Below are positions 1-10,764 of a stretch of DNA of 64,000 nucleotides, in pieces. Position 1 is the first letter of the stretch, and each line of letters opens with the position of its first letter. Where the stretch lies: NCBI GenBank assembly GCA_038030265.1, contig CM075943.1, forward strand, positions 47,368,001 to 47,432,000, read 5' to 3'. Below the pieces are notes generated by a model. It made no database searches and was not told the DNA's origin. It saw nothing but the letters and a program-made list of their open reading frames with translations. The translations under genes and the position numbers were made by a program. This stretch comes from Corythucha ciliata (lineage: Eukaryota > Arthropoda > Insecta > Hemiptera > Tingidae).

Positions 1-1
1 T

Positions 2-3000
2 TCTTTCATTATTGACTCTCTTGCTTCCCAGCTTGGCCTACCAAAAAGACAAGCTGAACTTTCCGTGAGAGGCTTGGCAAACAACAAAGTCGTGTCGGTC
101 AACCAAATCACTTCTTTCGTTATCCATCCAACCGAAAGAAATGAACCCAAATTAAGGGTTAACGCTTACTTCATCGACCGAATTTCGGGTCATTTACCTT
201 CGTCTGCCCACGCTGCCGATCTTTGCGATCACTTGAATGGTCTCAACCTCGCAGATCCCGGGTTTTCAGTGCCCGGACCCGTATCTTTGTTGATCGGAGC
301 CGATTTACTACCTCAGATTTTCCTAGAGGGGCGACGAACCGGCCCAATTGGAACTCCCGTAGCCATGCAAACTATTTTCGGATGGACCCTGATGGGACCC
401 GTGCAATCTTCTTCATTTTTATCGTTGGCTGACAGCGTCGAACCCCCTGAGAGTGAGGTCCATTCGTTTCACTTGACATTAGAAAATATTTCTGAGTCGT
501 TATGGCAGCTGGATGACATCCCTGAGCTCATTCCTGAACACCCTGATGATGCGTATTGTGAAAATTTATACAGCCAAGAGGTGAAACGATTGAAAAATGG
601 TAGATTCGCCGTTCCTTTGTTATTGAAACCGGGAGAACCTGTGCTCGGTAACTCCCGCAAAGCCGCCGAAACAAGATTACGACTTTTAGAAGCTCGTCTG
701 GAGAAGCAGCCTGCTCTCAAAACGGAATATCACCTCGCTTTACAAACATTTTTGGATGAGGGTTACTTGAACAAAATCGAAAACGTTGACTCTTCAAGCC
801 CTTGTTATTACTTACCACACCACTGCGTTGTAAAAGAGAGCAGCACTTCAACTAAAGTTCGCATCGTTTTCGACGCGTCTTGTCGTTCAGACAACGGTCG
901 CAGCTTGAACGACACGCTATTTGCCGGACCAAAACTTCAACAAAACATTTCCGATCTTTTGACTCGGTTCCGGTTTCACGCAATTGTGCTTACTGGCGAC
1001 ATTAGAAAAATGTTTCTACAAGTTAAAGTCAAGGAGCCGCACCGTTGCTACCAAAGGATACTTTGGCGTTTTTCAGGAGAGTCGCGGATCGAAGTTTTCG
1101 AAATGGAATCTTTGCCCTTCGGGCTAAGTTGTTCGCCTTTCTTAGCCATCAGAACCCTCAAACAACTGGTTTCTGACGAAGGCTCATCGTTTCCTCTCGC
1201 CAGCGCAGCTCTGCTCAATTCCCTTTACGTCGACGATCTAATCGCATCCTGCCCAGATGTTTCGCACGCTCGTAAGCTTAAAATTGAAATAGACCAGCTT
1301 CTCAAAAAAGCAGGGTTTGAGATGACAAAATGGCAATCGAACCATCCTTCGGTTTTGAATGAAGATGACACTTCTGAAACTCACAAAAACGAAGTATCTT
1401 TTGACGCTGATTTATTTTCTAAAATCCTTGGAATGTTCTGGGATGCCAAGTCCGACACTTTCGCTTATAGAGTCACTAGTTCCGAGCAACCGTCAACAAA
1501 ACGAGGAATTCTTTCGTCATTGGCACGGATCTTCGATCCACTTGGTTTTTTGTCTCCATGCATCCTGACTGCCAAAATTCTGATCAAAGACATCTGGGGA
1601 CATGGACTTGACTGGGATGACGATCTCCCTCTAGAGGTTCAAGCTCGTTGGAACCGCTTCAATGAAGAACTAGTCCAACTTTCCGAAATTCGAATCCCTC
1701 GGTTTTTCAATCATGTTCGTTCGTCTAATACAAAATTTATGTTGCACGGATTTTCGGATGCGTCGGAAGCCGCTTATGCGGCCGTTATTTTCATTGTCGT
1801 CTCGGAAAATGATCAATTCAAGTCGCATCTTATCACTTCGAAGACAAGAGTTGCCCCAAAAAAGCATGTCACACTGCCTCGTCTTGAATTGCTTGGAGCT
1901 GTACTGTTGGTCAAACTCCTTTCGTCGGTTCTTCGTACTTTCGATGGTGAAATTGAAATCTCGTCCATCAATTGTTGGACTGACTCAACAATCGTCCTCC
2001 ACTGGCTAGCCTCACCTGCTAGCAGATGGCAAATGTTCGTAGCCAACCGAGTTTCGTTCATCCAAGAAAAAACTCAACCGTCGTGGTGGAAACACGTCCG
2101 ATCACAGGACAATGCGGCAGATTGTGCATCCCGAGGCATGTATCCAGGTGAATTCGTAAACTTTAATCTGTGGTGGACGGGTCCCAAGTTCATTTCAGGA
2201 CCGCCTCATCATTGGGCCTGGGTTGACCCAATCTACGCAGCCACCGATCTCGTCTGTCAATTTAGAAGAAAGGAAAGGCAATCGTCAAGAAATCGTCTTA
2301 TTAACCCAAAAGTGTGGTACTTTTCCACTTGAAAACTTATTGGACAGAACCTCGTCGTTTTCTCACGTTTGTTTTTCGGGTCATTACCCCTTCCAAAACG
2401 AGGTATGTTGGACCCCTTCGCACCCAGGAGCTCCAAATATCTCTCCTCTTTTGGGTCAAAATTGTACAAAGTCATGTTTTCGCCGAAGATATCAAGTTAA
2501 TTCGGCAGAATAAGTTATCGAAAGGCCCTCTAGTTCGCCTTTCTCCCTTTCTAGACGAAGAGGGAGTACTTCGAGTCGGAGGTCGGTTGAAAGAATCAAG
2601 TCTGAACGAGGACTCCAAACACCCTATCGTTCTACCATCAAAGTCAAAATTCGTCGACCTTCTGGTAACCTTTTATCACGTGCAATTCGGTCACTTGAGC
2701 GCTTTGGCGTTACTTGCTGTACTTCGTAGACGATTTTGGATACTGTCGGGACGCAGAGCTGTTCGTTCTGTTATTTTCAAATGTTTGACTTGTTTCAGAG
2801 CCCGCCCAAAATTCGTAGCACCTCTCATGGGTGACCAGCCATCTTTTAGAGTCAACCAAGCCAGGCCGTTTCTTAAATCGTCAGTCGAGTTAGCCGGCCC
2901 GTTTTTGATCAAGTCGTGCCCCTTGAGAAAGTCTCGAGTCTATAAGGCCTACATTGTTTGTTTCGTCTGTACTGCGGTGAAAGCAGCACATCTGGAAGTG

Positions 3001-3843
3001 GTTTCGGATCTGACCACCTCTTCATTTTTAGCAGCCCTGGACCGATTTGTTTCTCGTCGCGGTTGCCCCACAGAATTATATTCGGACAACGGCACCAATC
3101 TCGTCGGAGCCAGCCGTGAGATTCGTCGATTCTTCTCAGAAATGATGACTTCTGATGACAGCCAGTATTCGCTCTCGTCTCGAGGAATCCAGTGGCATTT
3201 CCAACCTCCTTTGTCGCCACATTTCGGTGGACTTCATGAGGCTCTCGTCAAATCCGTGAAAACCCACCTAACCAGAGTCGTGAAGAACATGTCTTTGACA
3301 TACGAAGAGTTCGCCACAGTGTTGGTCAAGATCGAAGCGTGTCTCAACTCACGCCCGTTATGTCCCATCAGTGAAGATCCCAACGACGCATCCGTATTAA
3401 CTCCGGGGAACTTCTTGATTATGGGACCCCTAATATCCCTTCCTCATGAAAACGTTGAGACGAAAAATCCTGGGATTTTGAAACGTTGGCAACTTGTTCA
3501 ACACATACAGCAACATTTTTGGAGGAGATGGAGCCAAGAGTACCTGCACACTTTACAACAGCGCACAAAATCGACTCGTGTAGGTGCGTCACTCACTCCT
3601 GGTACTCTCGTCCTTATTCACGATGACCACGCCCCTTCCATGCTATGGAAAGTTGGGCGGATAACTGAAATTTTCCCTGGAAAAGACGGCATCGTTAGAG
3701 TCGCAAACGTCAAGGTTCCGCACCACGTCAACGGGAAAATCAGCCACAAAATCTACAAACGACCGGCCATTAAATTGGCTCCACTACCCAACGTCTCATC
3801 TTCTGAACCGGATGCTTCAGCCGGGGGAGAATGTTCGTCTTAG
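2..3843 (+). pseudogene. BEL/Pao retrotransposon copy A, pol region (5' part outside window)
   Basis: This is the polyprotein of a BEL/Pao LTR retrotransposon. The window starts inside the retropepsin-like (DUF1758) domain. A reverse transcriptase follows with the YVDD catalytic box at 1226-1237, then the A17/RNase H region (FSDASEAAYA near 1755) and the integrase with its HHCC-type zinc region (about 2640-2810) and core (SDNGTN near 3085). The frame is open from 2 to 2332 and again from 2314 to 3843. Homologous-looking sequence between 2223 and 2400 lies in a third frame, so I infer two frameshifts, near 2250 and 2375. The last frame stops nine bases inside the LTR. Copy B carries the same shifts, so the defect predates the duplication. 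Family assignment is secure; the element looks dead. Confidence 0.9.
3823..3831 (+). other. Polypurine tract of BEL/Pao copy A
   Basis: The purine run GGGGGAGAA lies immediately before the TGTTCG that opens the LTR. This is where plus-strand priming occurs in LTR retrotransposons. Confidence 0.7.
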
Positions 3844-4203
3844 ACTGAAGGCGCCAACCGGAGGCCTCCACATTGACGTGTGGCGTTACTGAGCGCGCTT
3901 TTTTGCTCTCTCTCGCTCTCACGTTTTGTCTGATAACAACTCATGATCTGGAACTGTTTTTCGCAAAATGTAGAGTCTCATTTTTTCTTTCGTTGTTTCA
4001 AGTTAACAAATTGTACAAAGTTCATCGAGTGTGTTTCATATAGTTTTTTTGGTCGTGAAGTATGACAATATAGTTTTTATTCGTTCGTGAATTTTTTGCC
4101 TAATTTCTTCGCCGCACTACTTCGTACCTTTTCCCTCTTGGTTTTCGTTGCCCATCGTCACCCGGGCAAATTAAGGCACGAACCGAGCCTCAAATCCGGT
4201 ACA
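3832..4203 (+). repeat. BEL/Pao long terminal repeat shared by copies A and B
   Basis: A 372-bp segment that begins TGTTCGTCTTAG directly after the polypurine tract and ends GGTACA, giving TG...CA boundaries. Copy A's integrase ends on its left, and a primer-binding-like site and copy B's gag begin on its right. It therefore serves as 3' LTR of A and 5' LTR of B. No second LTR lies within the window for comparison, so the right boundary rests on the CA and the sequence that follows it. Confidence 0.7.
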
Positions 4204-4206
4204 ATG

Positions 4207-4224
4207 TTGGTCCTCCGAGTTGGA
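4207..4224 (+). other. Probable primer-binding site of BEL copy B
   Basis: TTGGTCCTCCGAGTTGG follows the LTR end by three bases. TTTGGTCC-type starts in this position are common in arthropod BEL/Pao elements. I did not match it to a particular tRNA 3' end. Confidence 0.45.
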
Positions 4225-4645
4225 TTGTTGTCGAACGGAAAAGGTACACTCAACGAAATGGAAACGGCAAGATTGAAGGTAAACATATCTAAAGTAAAGT
4301 TTTACTCTAGTCGCTTAGAATCTATGATAGAGAAGGACGAGCCGTCCTTGGCAGACGCAATCGAATTAAACAACATTTTACGGGATCAGTCCCTCTTGAC
4401 CGACGGCTTATTTCTCGTTATTGGGTCAGACGAAAGGCCTGATGGCGTCAACGACGACGCTCTTTACGCTCTACTCGATCGTTTTACGACACTTTGTGTC
4501 ACCCTCCAGTCCAGGTCGAGCCATGTAACCGCGATTCGAACCGAATTAAGTCCCAATCGTACCCCGTCGCGTGACCAAGTCGGGCACCGTGCCGATCAAA
4601 TTAGGTCTCCGAGCATCGCTGGAGATTATGTTACAGTTGTGGAAC

Positions 4646-4661
4646 ATGACAACGATAATCA
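4646..4661 (+). repeat. Left target-site duplication of the tRNA-like insertion
   Basis: ATGACAACGATAATCA here recurs exactly at 5595-5610 on the other side of the inserted block. Removing the block with one copy restores the BEL gag frame, so this is a genuine target duplication. Confidence 0.85.
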
Positions 4662-4742
4662 GTAAATTAATTAAACTGATATTATCCGGACGACGATGGA
4701 AGGGCATAGCCCAACACGATTCGAGTTTCGAGAAAAAAAATG

Positions 4743-4815
4743 GCTCCCCGGCGGGATTTGAACCCGCAACCTCTGGATTACCAGTCCAGCACGCTGCCAT
4801 TTGCGCCACGGAGGC
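4743..4815 (-). tRNA. tRNA-like gene, Thr (GGT anticodon), unit 1
   Basis: Read on the minus strand it folds with a D arm (GCGC/GCGT), an anticodon stem CTGGA/TCCAG with loop CTGGTAA (anticodon GGT, codon ACC), a five-base variable region, and a T arm GCGGG/CCCGC. The A box (TGGCGCAAATGG) and B box (GGTTCAAATCC) are intact. The acceptor stem is imperfect: about five of seven pairs, with mismatches at the outer two. CCA follows in the genome, and eight T residues then act as a likely pol III stop. It may be a tRNA-derived SINE head or a tRNA pseudogene rather than a working gene. Confidence 0.6.
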
Positions 4816-5065
4816 GCCTATGGGAGTCGTACTCCGAGGGATAAGCTAAGCCGAACCCCACCTAGGTCCATTGTTTCTCGAAAACTCTAGGCGCTTCTCC
4901 TGATCGGTAAACCACGCCGAATTTAATCTTATCTAGATGTTGTTAGATTGATATAATGAATAAATCTGTCGCCGGCATTTTAATTAGTAAATTAATTAAA
5001 CTGATATTATCCGGACGACGATGGAAGGGCATAGCCCAACACGATTCGAGTTTCGAGAAAAAATG

Positions 5066-5138
5066 GCTCCCCGGCGGGATTTGAACCCGCAACCTCTGGA
5101 TTACCAGTCCAGCACGCTGCCATTTGCGCCACGGAGGC
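5066..5138 (-). tRNA. tRNA-like gene, Thr (GGT anticodon), unit 2
   Basis: Identical to the copy at 4743-4815, displaced by 323 bp, with six rather than eight T residues after the CCA. The same weak acceptor stem applies. Confidence 0.6.
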
Positions 5139-5434
5139 GCCTATGGGAGTCGTACTCCGAGGGATAAGCTAAGCCGAACCCCACCTAGGTCCATTGTTTC
5201 TCGAAAACTCTAGGCGCTTCTCCTGATCGGTAAACCACGCCGAATTTAATCTTATCTAGATGTTGTTAGATTGATATAATGAATAAATCTGTCGCCGGCA
5301 TTTTAATTAGTAAATTAATTAAACTGATATTATCCGGACGACGATGGAAGGGCATAGCCCAAGAGTTTTCGAGAAACAATGGACCTAGGTGGGGTTCGGC
5401 TTAGCTTATCCCTCGGAGTACGACTCCCATAGGC

Positions 5435-5507
5435 GCCTCCGTGGCGCAAATGGCAGCGTGCTGGACTGGTAATCCAGAGGTTGCGGGTTCAAATCCCGCC
5501 GGGGAGC
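5435..5507 (+). tRNA. tRNA-like gene, Thr (GGT anticodon), inverted unit
   Basis: The same 73-nt sequence in the opposite orientation. The anticodon loop CTGGTAA lies at about 5466-5472, CCA ends at 5509, and T6 follows at 5510-5515. The upstream flank is shared with the other units, so the copies were duplicated with their surroundings. Confidence 0.6.
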
Positions 5508-5594
5508 CATTTTTTCTCGAAACTCGAATCGTGTTGGGCTATGCCCTTCCATCGTCGTCCGGATAATATCAGTTTAATTAATTTACTAATTAAA

Positions 5595-5610
5595 ATGACA
5601 ACGATAATCA
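5595..5610 (+). repeat. Right target-site duplication of the tRNA-like insertion
   Basis: Exact copy of 4646-4661; gag resumes immediately after it. Confidence 0.85.
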
Positions 5611-8354
5611 TCGTTTCGACCCTAAAACCAATCGCCGAGACATTCTACCTCGATTACAACTACCCATTTTCGACCCCAAAGTCCCAGACGAGTGATCCAA
5701 GTATAGATCGTTATTTACTTCATTGGTAATCGAGAATGTTGAACTTTCTAATGTCGAACGCCTGCACTACCTCAAGTCGACGCTAAAGGGCGACGCACTC
5801 GACATCGTTTCCGGATTGAAATTTGAAGACGGAAACTTCGACGTCGCCTGGGACAGTGTGGTAAAACACTTCGACTGTCCTCGAGCCACAGCTATTTCGT
5901 ACTGGTCCAAAATCGTTGATCATCCCCCTGTGGGAAAAAACCCCTCGTCTTTGAAATCGTTCCTGACCACCGTTAAGACCAGTGTCAACGCGCTAAAAAT
6001 TCTCGAATTGCCCACTGAGCACTGGGACTTCTTACTAATCAACTTGATCATGAAAAAGCTCGATGCTCAGACGTGCGAACAATTTGAATTAAACAATGTC
6101 GATGTTTTCCCCTCGTTTAACAACCTCATCACGTTTTTAGAAAATAGAGTGAGATCTTTGGAGTCTGTGAGTCTCTACAACAAGAAACCCACTCCTCAAG
6201 ATTCGTCGCCATTAAAGCCGACTCCTAAAACATCGAGAAACGTCCTGTTGACGTCAGTGGCGCAATGTTCTATGTGTCAGCAGGTACACCCTGTTCGTCG
6301 TTGCCCTTCATTTCTCAAAAAGACACCTCGTGATCGTTTTCTAGTAGCCAAAGAACTGTCTTTATGCCTGAACTGTCTTGACTCGAACCATTTATTCACT
6401 AAATGTCGAAGCAAGAACACTTGCCGGACTTGTGGGTCGAAGCACCACACGCTTCTACACTTCCAACCATCCAATCGGTATCGTGCGAATGATTCCTCCT
6501 GTGAGAAACCCATCGAGGAAGAACCCTCTCACTCGTCTGACGCAACTTCGATTTCAAAATCGTCTAACACATTTTACACCCACCCGTCCTCGTCGTCGTC
6601 ACAGACAGTTCTCTTATCAACCGTCATGGTTTCGATTCAAACTCGACACAATAAAGAGTACAGAGCGCTCCTGGACTCAGCAAGCCAAAGTTCTTTCATT
6701 ATTGACTCTCTTGCTTCCCACCTTGGCCTACCAAAAAGACAAGCTGAACTTTCCGTGAGAGGCTTGGCAAACAACAAAGTCGTGTCGGTTAACCAAATCA
6801 CTTCTTTCGTTATCCATCCAACCGAAAGAAATGAGCCCAAATTAAGGGTTAACGCTTACTGCATCGACCGAATTTCGGGTCATTTACCTTCGTCTACCCA
6901 CGCTGCCGATCTTTGCGATCACTTGAATGGTCTCAACCTCGCAGATCCCGGGTTTTCAGTGCCCGGACCCGTATCTTTGTTGATCGGAGCCGATTTACTA
7001 CCTCAGATTTTCCTAGAGGGGCGACGAACCGGCCCAATTGGAACTCCCATAGCCATGCAAACTATTTTCGGATGGACCCTGATGGGACCCGTGCAATCTT
7101 CTTCATTTTTATCGTTGGCTGACAGCGTCGAACCCCCTGAGAGTGAGGTCCATTCGTTTCACTTGACATTAGAAAATATTTCTGAGTCGTTATGGCAGCT
7201 GGATGACATCCCTGAGCTCATTCCTGAACACCCTGATGATGCGTATTGTGAAAATTTATACAGCCAAGAGGTGAAACGATTGAAAAATGGTAGATTCGCC
7301 GTTCCTTTGTTATTGAAACCGGGAGAACCTGTGCTCGGTAACTCCCGCAAAGCCGCCGAAACAAGATTACGACTTTTAGAAGCTCGTCTGGAGAAGCAGC
7401 CTGCTCTCAAAACGGAATATCACCTCGCTTTACAAACATTTTTGGATGAGGGTTACTTGAACAAAATCGAAAACGTTGACTCTTCAAGCCCTTGTTATTA
7501 CTTACCACACCACTGCGTTGTAAAAGAGAGCAGCACTTCAACTAAAGTTCGCATCATTTCCGACGCGTCTTGTCGTTCAGACAACGGTCGCAGCTTGAAC
7601 GACACGCTATTTGCCGGACCAAAACTTCAACAAAACATTTCCGATCTTTTGACTCGGTTCCGGTTTCACGCAATTGTGCTTACTGGCGACATTAGAAAAA
7701 TGTTTCTACAAGTTAAAGTCAAGGAGCCGCACCGTTGCTACCAAAGGATACTTTGGCGTTTTTCAGGAGAGTCGCGGATCGAAGTTTTCGAAATGGAATC
7801 TTTGCCCTTCGGGCTAAGTTGTTCGCCTTTCTTAGCCATCAGAACCCTCAAACAACTGGTTTCTGATGAAGGCTCGTCGTTTCCTCTCGCCAGCGCAGCT
7901 CTGCTCAATTCCCTTTACGTCGACGATCTAATCGCATCCTGCCCAGATGTTTCGCACGCTCGTAAGCTTAAAATTGAAATAGACCAGCTTCTCAAAAAAG
8001 CAGGGTTTGAGATGACAAAATGGCAATCGAACCATCCTTCGGTTTTGAATGAAGATGACACTTCTGAAACTCACAAAAACGAAGTATCTTTTGACGCTGA
8101 TTTATTTTCTAAAATCCTTGGAATGTTCTGGGATGCCAAGTCCGACACTTTCGCTTATAGAGTCACTAGTTCCGAGCAACCGTCAACAAAACGAGGAATT
8201 CTTTCGTCATTGGCACGGATCTTCGATCCACTTGGTTTTTTGTCTCCATGCATCCTGACTGCCAAAATTCTGATCAAAGACATCTGGGGACATGGACTTG
8301 ACTGGGATGACGATCTCCCTCTAGAGGTTCAAGCTCGTTGGAACCGCTTCAATG

Positions 8355-8550
8355 TAGAACGCTCAAAATCGCTCTTTAATTGTTGTCGCACGTCTGACCA
8401 GTTTTACGGCAAAAATTCCTTCGGTGACGAGCTCCCAGCATTTTTTATTCTCCTTGGTAATTCAGGGCGAAATCTTGTCAAAAACGACAATTTTGCCCCC
8501 CCCCTTTTTTTTTCAAGCGTATTGCTAATGCGGCGATTTTCTGTGTTTCG
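8355..8550 (+). repeat. Copy of the ~175-200 bp dispersed/tandem repeat inside BEL copy B
   Basis: From TAGAACGCTCAAAATCGC to TTTCGTATAA this segment matches 12169-12372 almost base for base, including the C run followed by a T run (C9T9 here, longer at 12311). It starts exactly where copy B departs from copy A and ends where LINE-like sequence begins. Confidence 0.85.
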
Positions 8551-9631
8551 TATAAAGCTGGGCACACACATGCGCTACTTGCCAAGTTCGCACCCTGAGC
8601 AGGGCCCTGCCTCAGGGTGATGTCCTCAGTCCATTATTATTTCTGGTATACACTAGTGACCTTGGGGATATTCGTAATTCCAATACCAACATAGTGCAAT
8701 TTGCGGATGACATTTGTATATACTCTGAGGGTCGGGATACTCTGAGAATCAGCTAAATCATCTCTGGGTGACGCTTTACGGTCCGCAATCAACTGGATGA
8801 AGGATAAGAACTTCTCCGTTTCGAGTAATAAATCTTTACTGTGTCCTTTCACGAGAAGAAGGAAAGTTGAGTTTGACAATCTCGGAAATTATGGCTCTGG
8901 CGTATATTTCCGAGCACTAAGCGAGTAAAATTTTTAGGTCTGTGGATTGACTGGAAGTTGCAATGGAAAACACATATCGAATATCTAGTCACAAAAGCCA
9001 ATAAGTATCTGAATATTCTAAGGGCAGTCACAAGTAAACGCTGGGGGGGCTGATCCCTTTTCGACGATTCTTTTTTATAGATCGACTATTCGCTCCATAT
9101 TAGACCAAGGAAGTATTTTTTACGGCACCGCTAGTCAAAGTATTCTGGAAAAGTTGAATGTTGTTCAAAACAAGAGTCTACGAACATGCCTTGGTTTATT
9201 ACAATCAACCCCGTCAAACGTACTCCTCAGAGAGGCGAATGAACCTCCTCTTGAAGTCAGAAGACAATTCTTAGCAGAAAAATATGTGTCCAGATTAATT
9301 GCATTACAACCGGCTCTGTACCGGAAAATACATTCGCTCTTTATAGCAACATTACGTCAGCATTCTGGAGGAAAAGCGTGATCCTTTATTTGCATCATTT
9401 ATATGTCATAACTCTATTACATTAACGAAACTGGAACAGAGTGAAGTGCTGCCAATATACCGTGCACCTTACTCGTTAATCCGCAAATTTATTATTTCCC
9501 TGATTTCAAGTACTGCGAAAAATATGAAATAGAAAGATCATTTATAGAGAAAGTTGAAAATAAGTTCGCGGACGCGATAATCATCGTCTACAGATGGCTC
9601 AAAATTGGAAGGGAGGTCCCTGATGAATCGA
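8551..9631 (+). pseudogene. Non-LTR retrotransposon fragment (RT to RNase H start)
   Basis: Translated pieces in shifting frames give PQGDVLSPLLF and VQFADDICIY, the classic non-LTR reverse transcriptase motifs. FLGLWID, KWG-like and LREANEPPLEVRR blocks follow, then near 9590 TDGSK, the opening of an RNase H domain. Several stops and shifts interrupt it, and 9154-9381 is the longest open stretch. The order fits an I-like or related clade with C-terminal RNase H. It is 5' truncated and fused at 9632 to BEL integrase-proximal sequence. It differs from the LINEs at 12.6 and 47 kb. Confidence 0.75.
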
Positions 9632-10764
9632 TTCATCCAAGAAAAAACTCAACCGTCGTGGTGGAAACACGTCCGATCACAGGACAATGCGGCAGATTGT
9701 GCATCCCGAGGCATGTATCCAGGTGAATTCGTAAACTTTAATCTGTGGTGGACGGGTCCCAAGTTCATTTCAGGACCGCCTCATCATTGGGCCTGGGTTG
9801 ACCCAATCTACGCAGCCACCGATCTCGTCTGTCAATTTAGAAGAAAGGAAAGGCAATCGTCAAGAAATCGTCTTATTAACCCAAAAGTGTGGTACTTTTC
9901 CACTTGAAAACTTATTGGACAGAACCTCGTCGTTTTCTCACGTTTGTTTTTCGGGTCATTACCCCTTCCAAAACGAGATATGTTGGACCCCTTCGCACCC
10001 AGGAGCTCCAAATATCTCTCCTCTTTTGGGTCAAAATTGTACAAAGTCATGTTTTCGCCGAAGATATCAAGTTAATTCGGCAGAATAAGTTATCGAAAGG
10101 CCCTCTAGTTCGCCTTTCTCCCTTTCTAGACGAAGAGGGAGTACTTCGAGTCGGAGGTCGGTTGAAAGAATCAAGTCTGAACGAGGACTCCAAACATCCT
10201 ATCGTTCTACCATCAGTGGCATTTCCAACCTCCTTTGTCGCCACATTTCGGTGGACTTCATGAGGCTCTCGTCAAATCCGTGAAAACCCACCTAACCAGA
10301 GTCGTGAAGAACATGTCTTTGACATACGAAGAGTTCGTCACAGTGTTGGTCAAGATCGAAGCGTGTCTCAACTCACGCCCGTTATGTCCCATCAGTGAAG
10401 ATCCCAACGACGCATCCGTATTAACTCCGGGGCACTTCTTGATTATGGGACCCCTAATATCCCTTCCTCATGAAAACGTTGAGACGAAAAATCCTGGGAT
10501 TTTGAAACGTTGGCAACTTGTTCAACACATACAGCAACATTTTTGGAGGAGATGAAGCCAAGAGTACCTGCACACTTTACAACAGCGCACAAAATCGACT
10601 CGTGTAGGTGCGTCACTCACTCCTGGTACTCTCGTCCTTATTCACGATGACCACGCCCCTTCCATGCTATGGAAAGTTGGGCGGATAACTGAAATTTTCC
10701 CTGGAAAAGACGGCATCGTTAGAGTCGCAAACGTCAAGGTTCCGCACCTTACACAATACACAGT

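Larger units (their letters stand above)
4662..5594. mobile_element. Inserted trimer of a tRNA-bearing repeat, third unit inverted
   Basis: A 933-bp insertion in gag. A unit of about 323-325 bp begins GTAAATTAATTAAACTG at 4662 and 4987. A third start at 5310 runs only about 50 bp before joining an inverted copy that ends with the reverse complement of the unit start at 5585. Each unit has one tRNA-like gene, leftward in units 1 and 2 and rightward in the inverted one. A T run follows each tRNA 3' end, suitable as a pol III terminator. The 16-bp flanking duplication points to target-primed retrotransposition. The inverted end resembles a 5' inversion by twin priming, or a multimer made before insertion. 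Confidence 0.8.
4258..10748 (+). pseudogene. BEL/Pao retrotransposon copy B, gag-pol, heavily interrupted
   Basis: Gag starts at ATG 4258 (METARLKVNI) and is interrupted at 4661 by the tRNA-like insertion. It resumes at 5611 and hits a TGA at 5693-5695 where the family normally has Trp. From 5696 the frame stays open through a DUF1759-type gag domain, CCHC knuckles (about 6270-6460), the DSASQ protease motif (about 6674), and an RT identical in layout to copy A at an offset of 6690. At 8355 the equivalent of A 1665-2056 is replaced by foreign sequence. BEL sequence returns at 9632, loses 551 bp at 10215/10216 (A 2641-3191, most of integrase), and ends abruptly at 10748 without a 3' LTR. A Trp-to-stop change lies at about 10553. 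It cannot encode a working polyprotein. Confidence 0.9.

Noticed and set aside
4546..5729. Frames containing SNPAGEP or RVQIPPGSHF
   Set aside because: These are translations of the tRNA-like sequence and its flanks, a familiar artefact.
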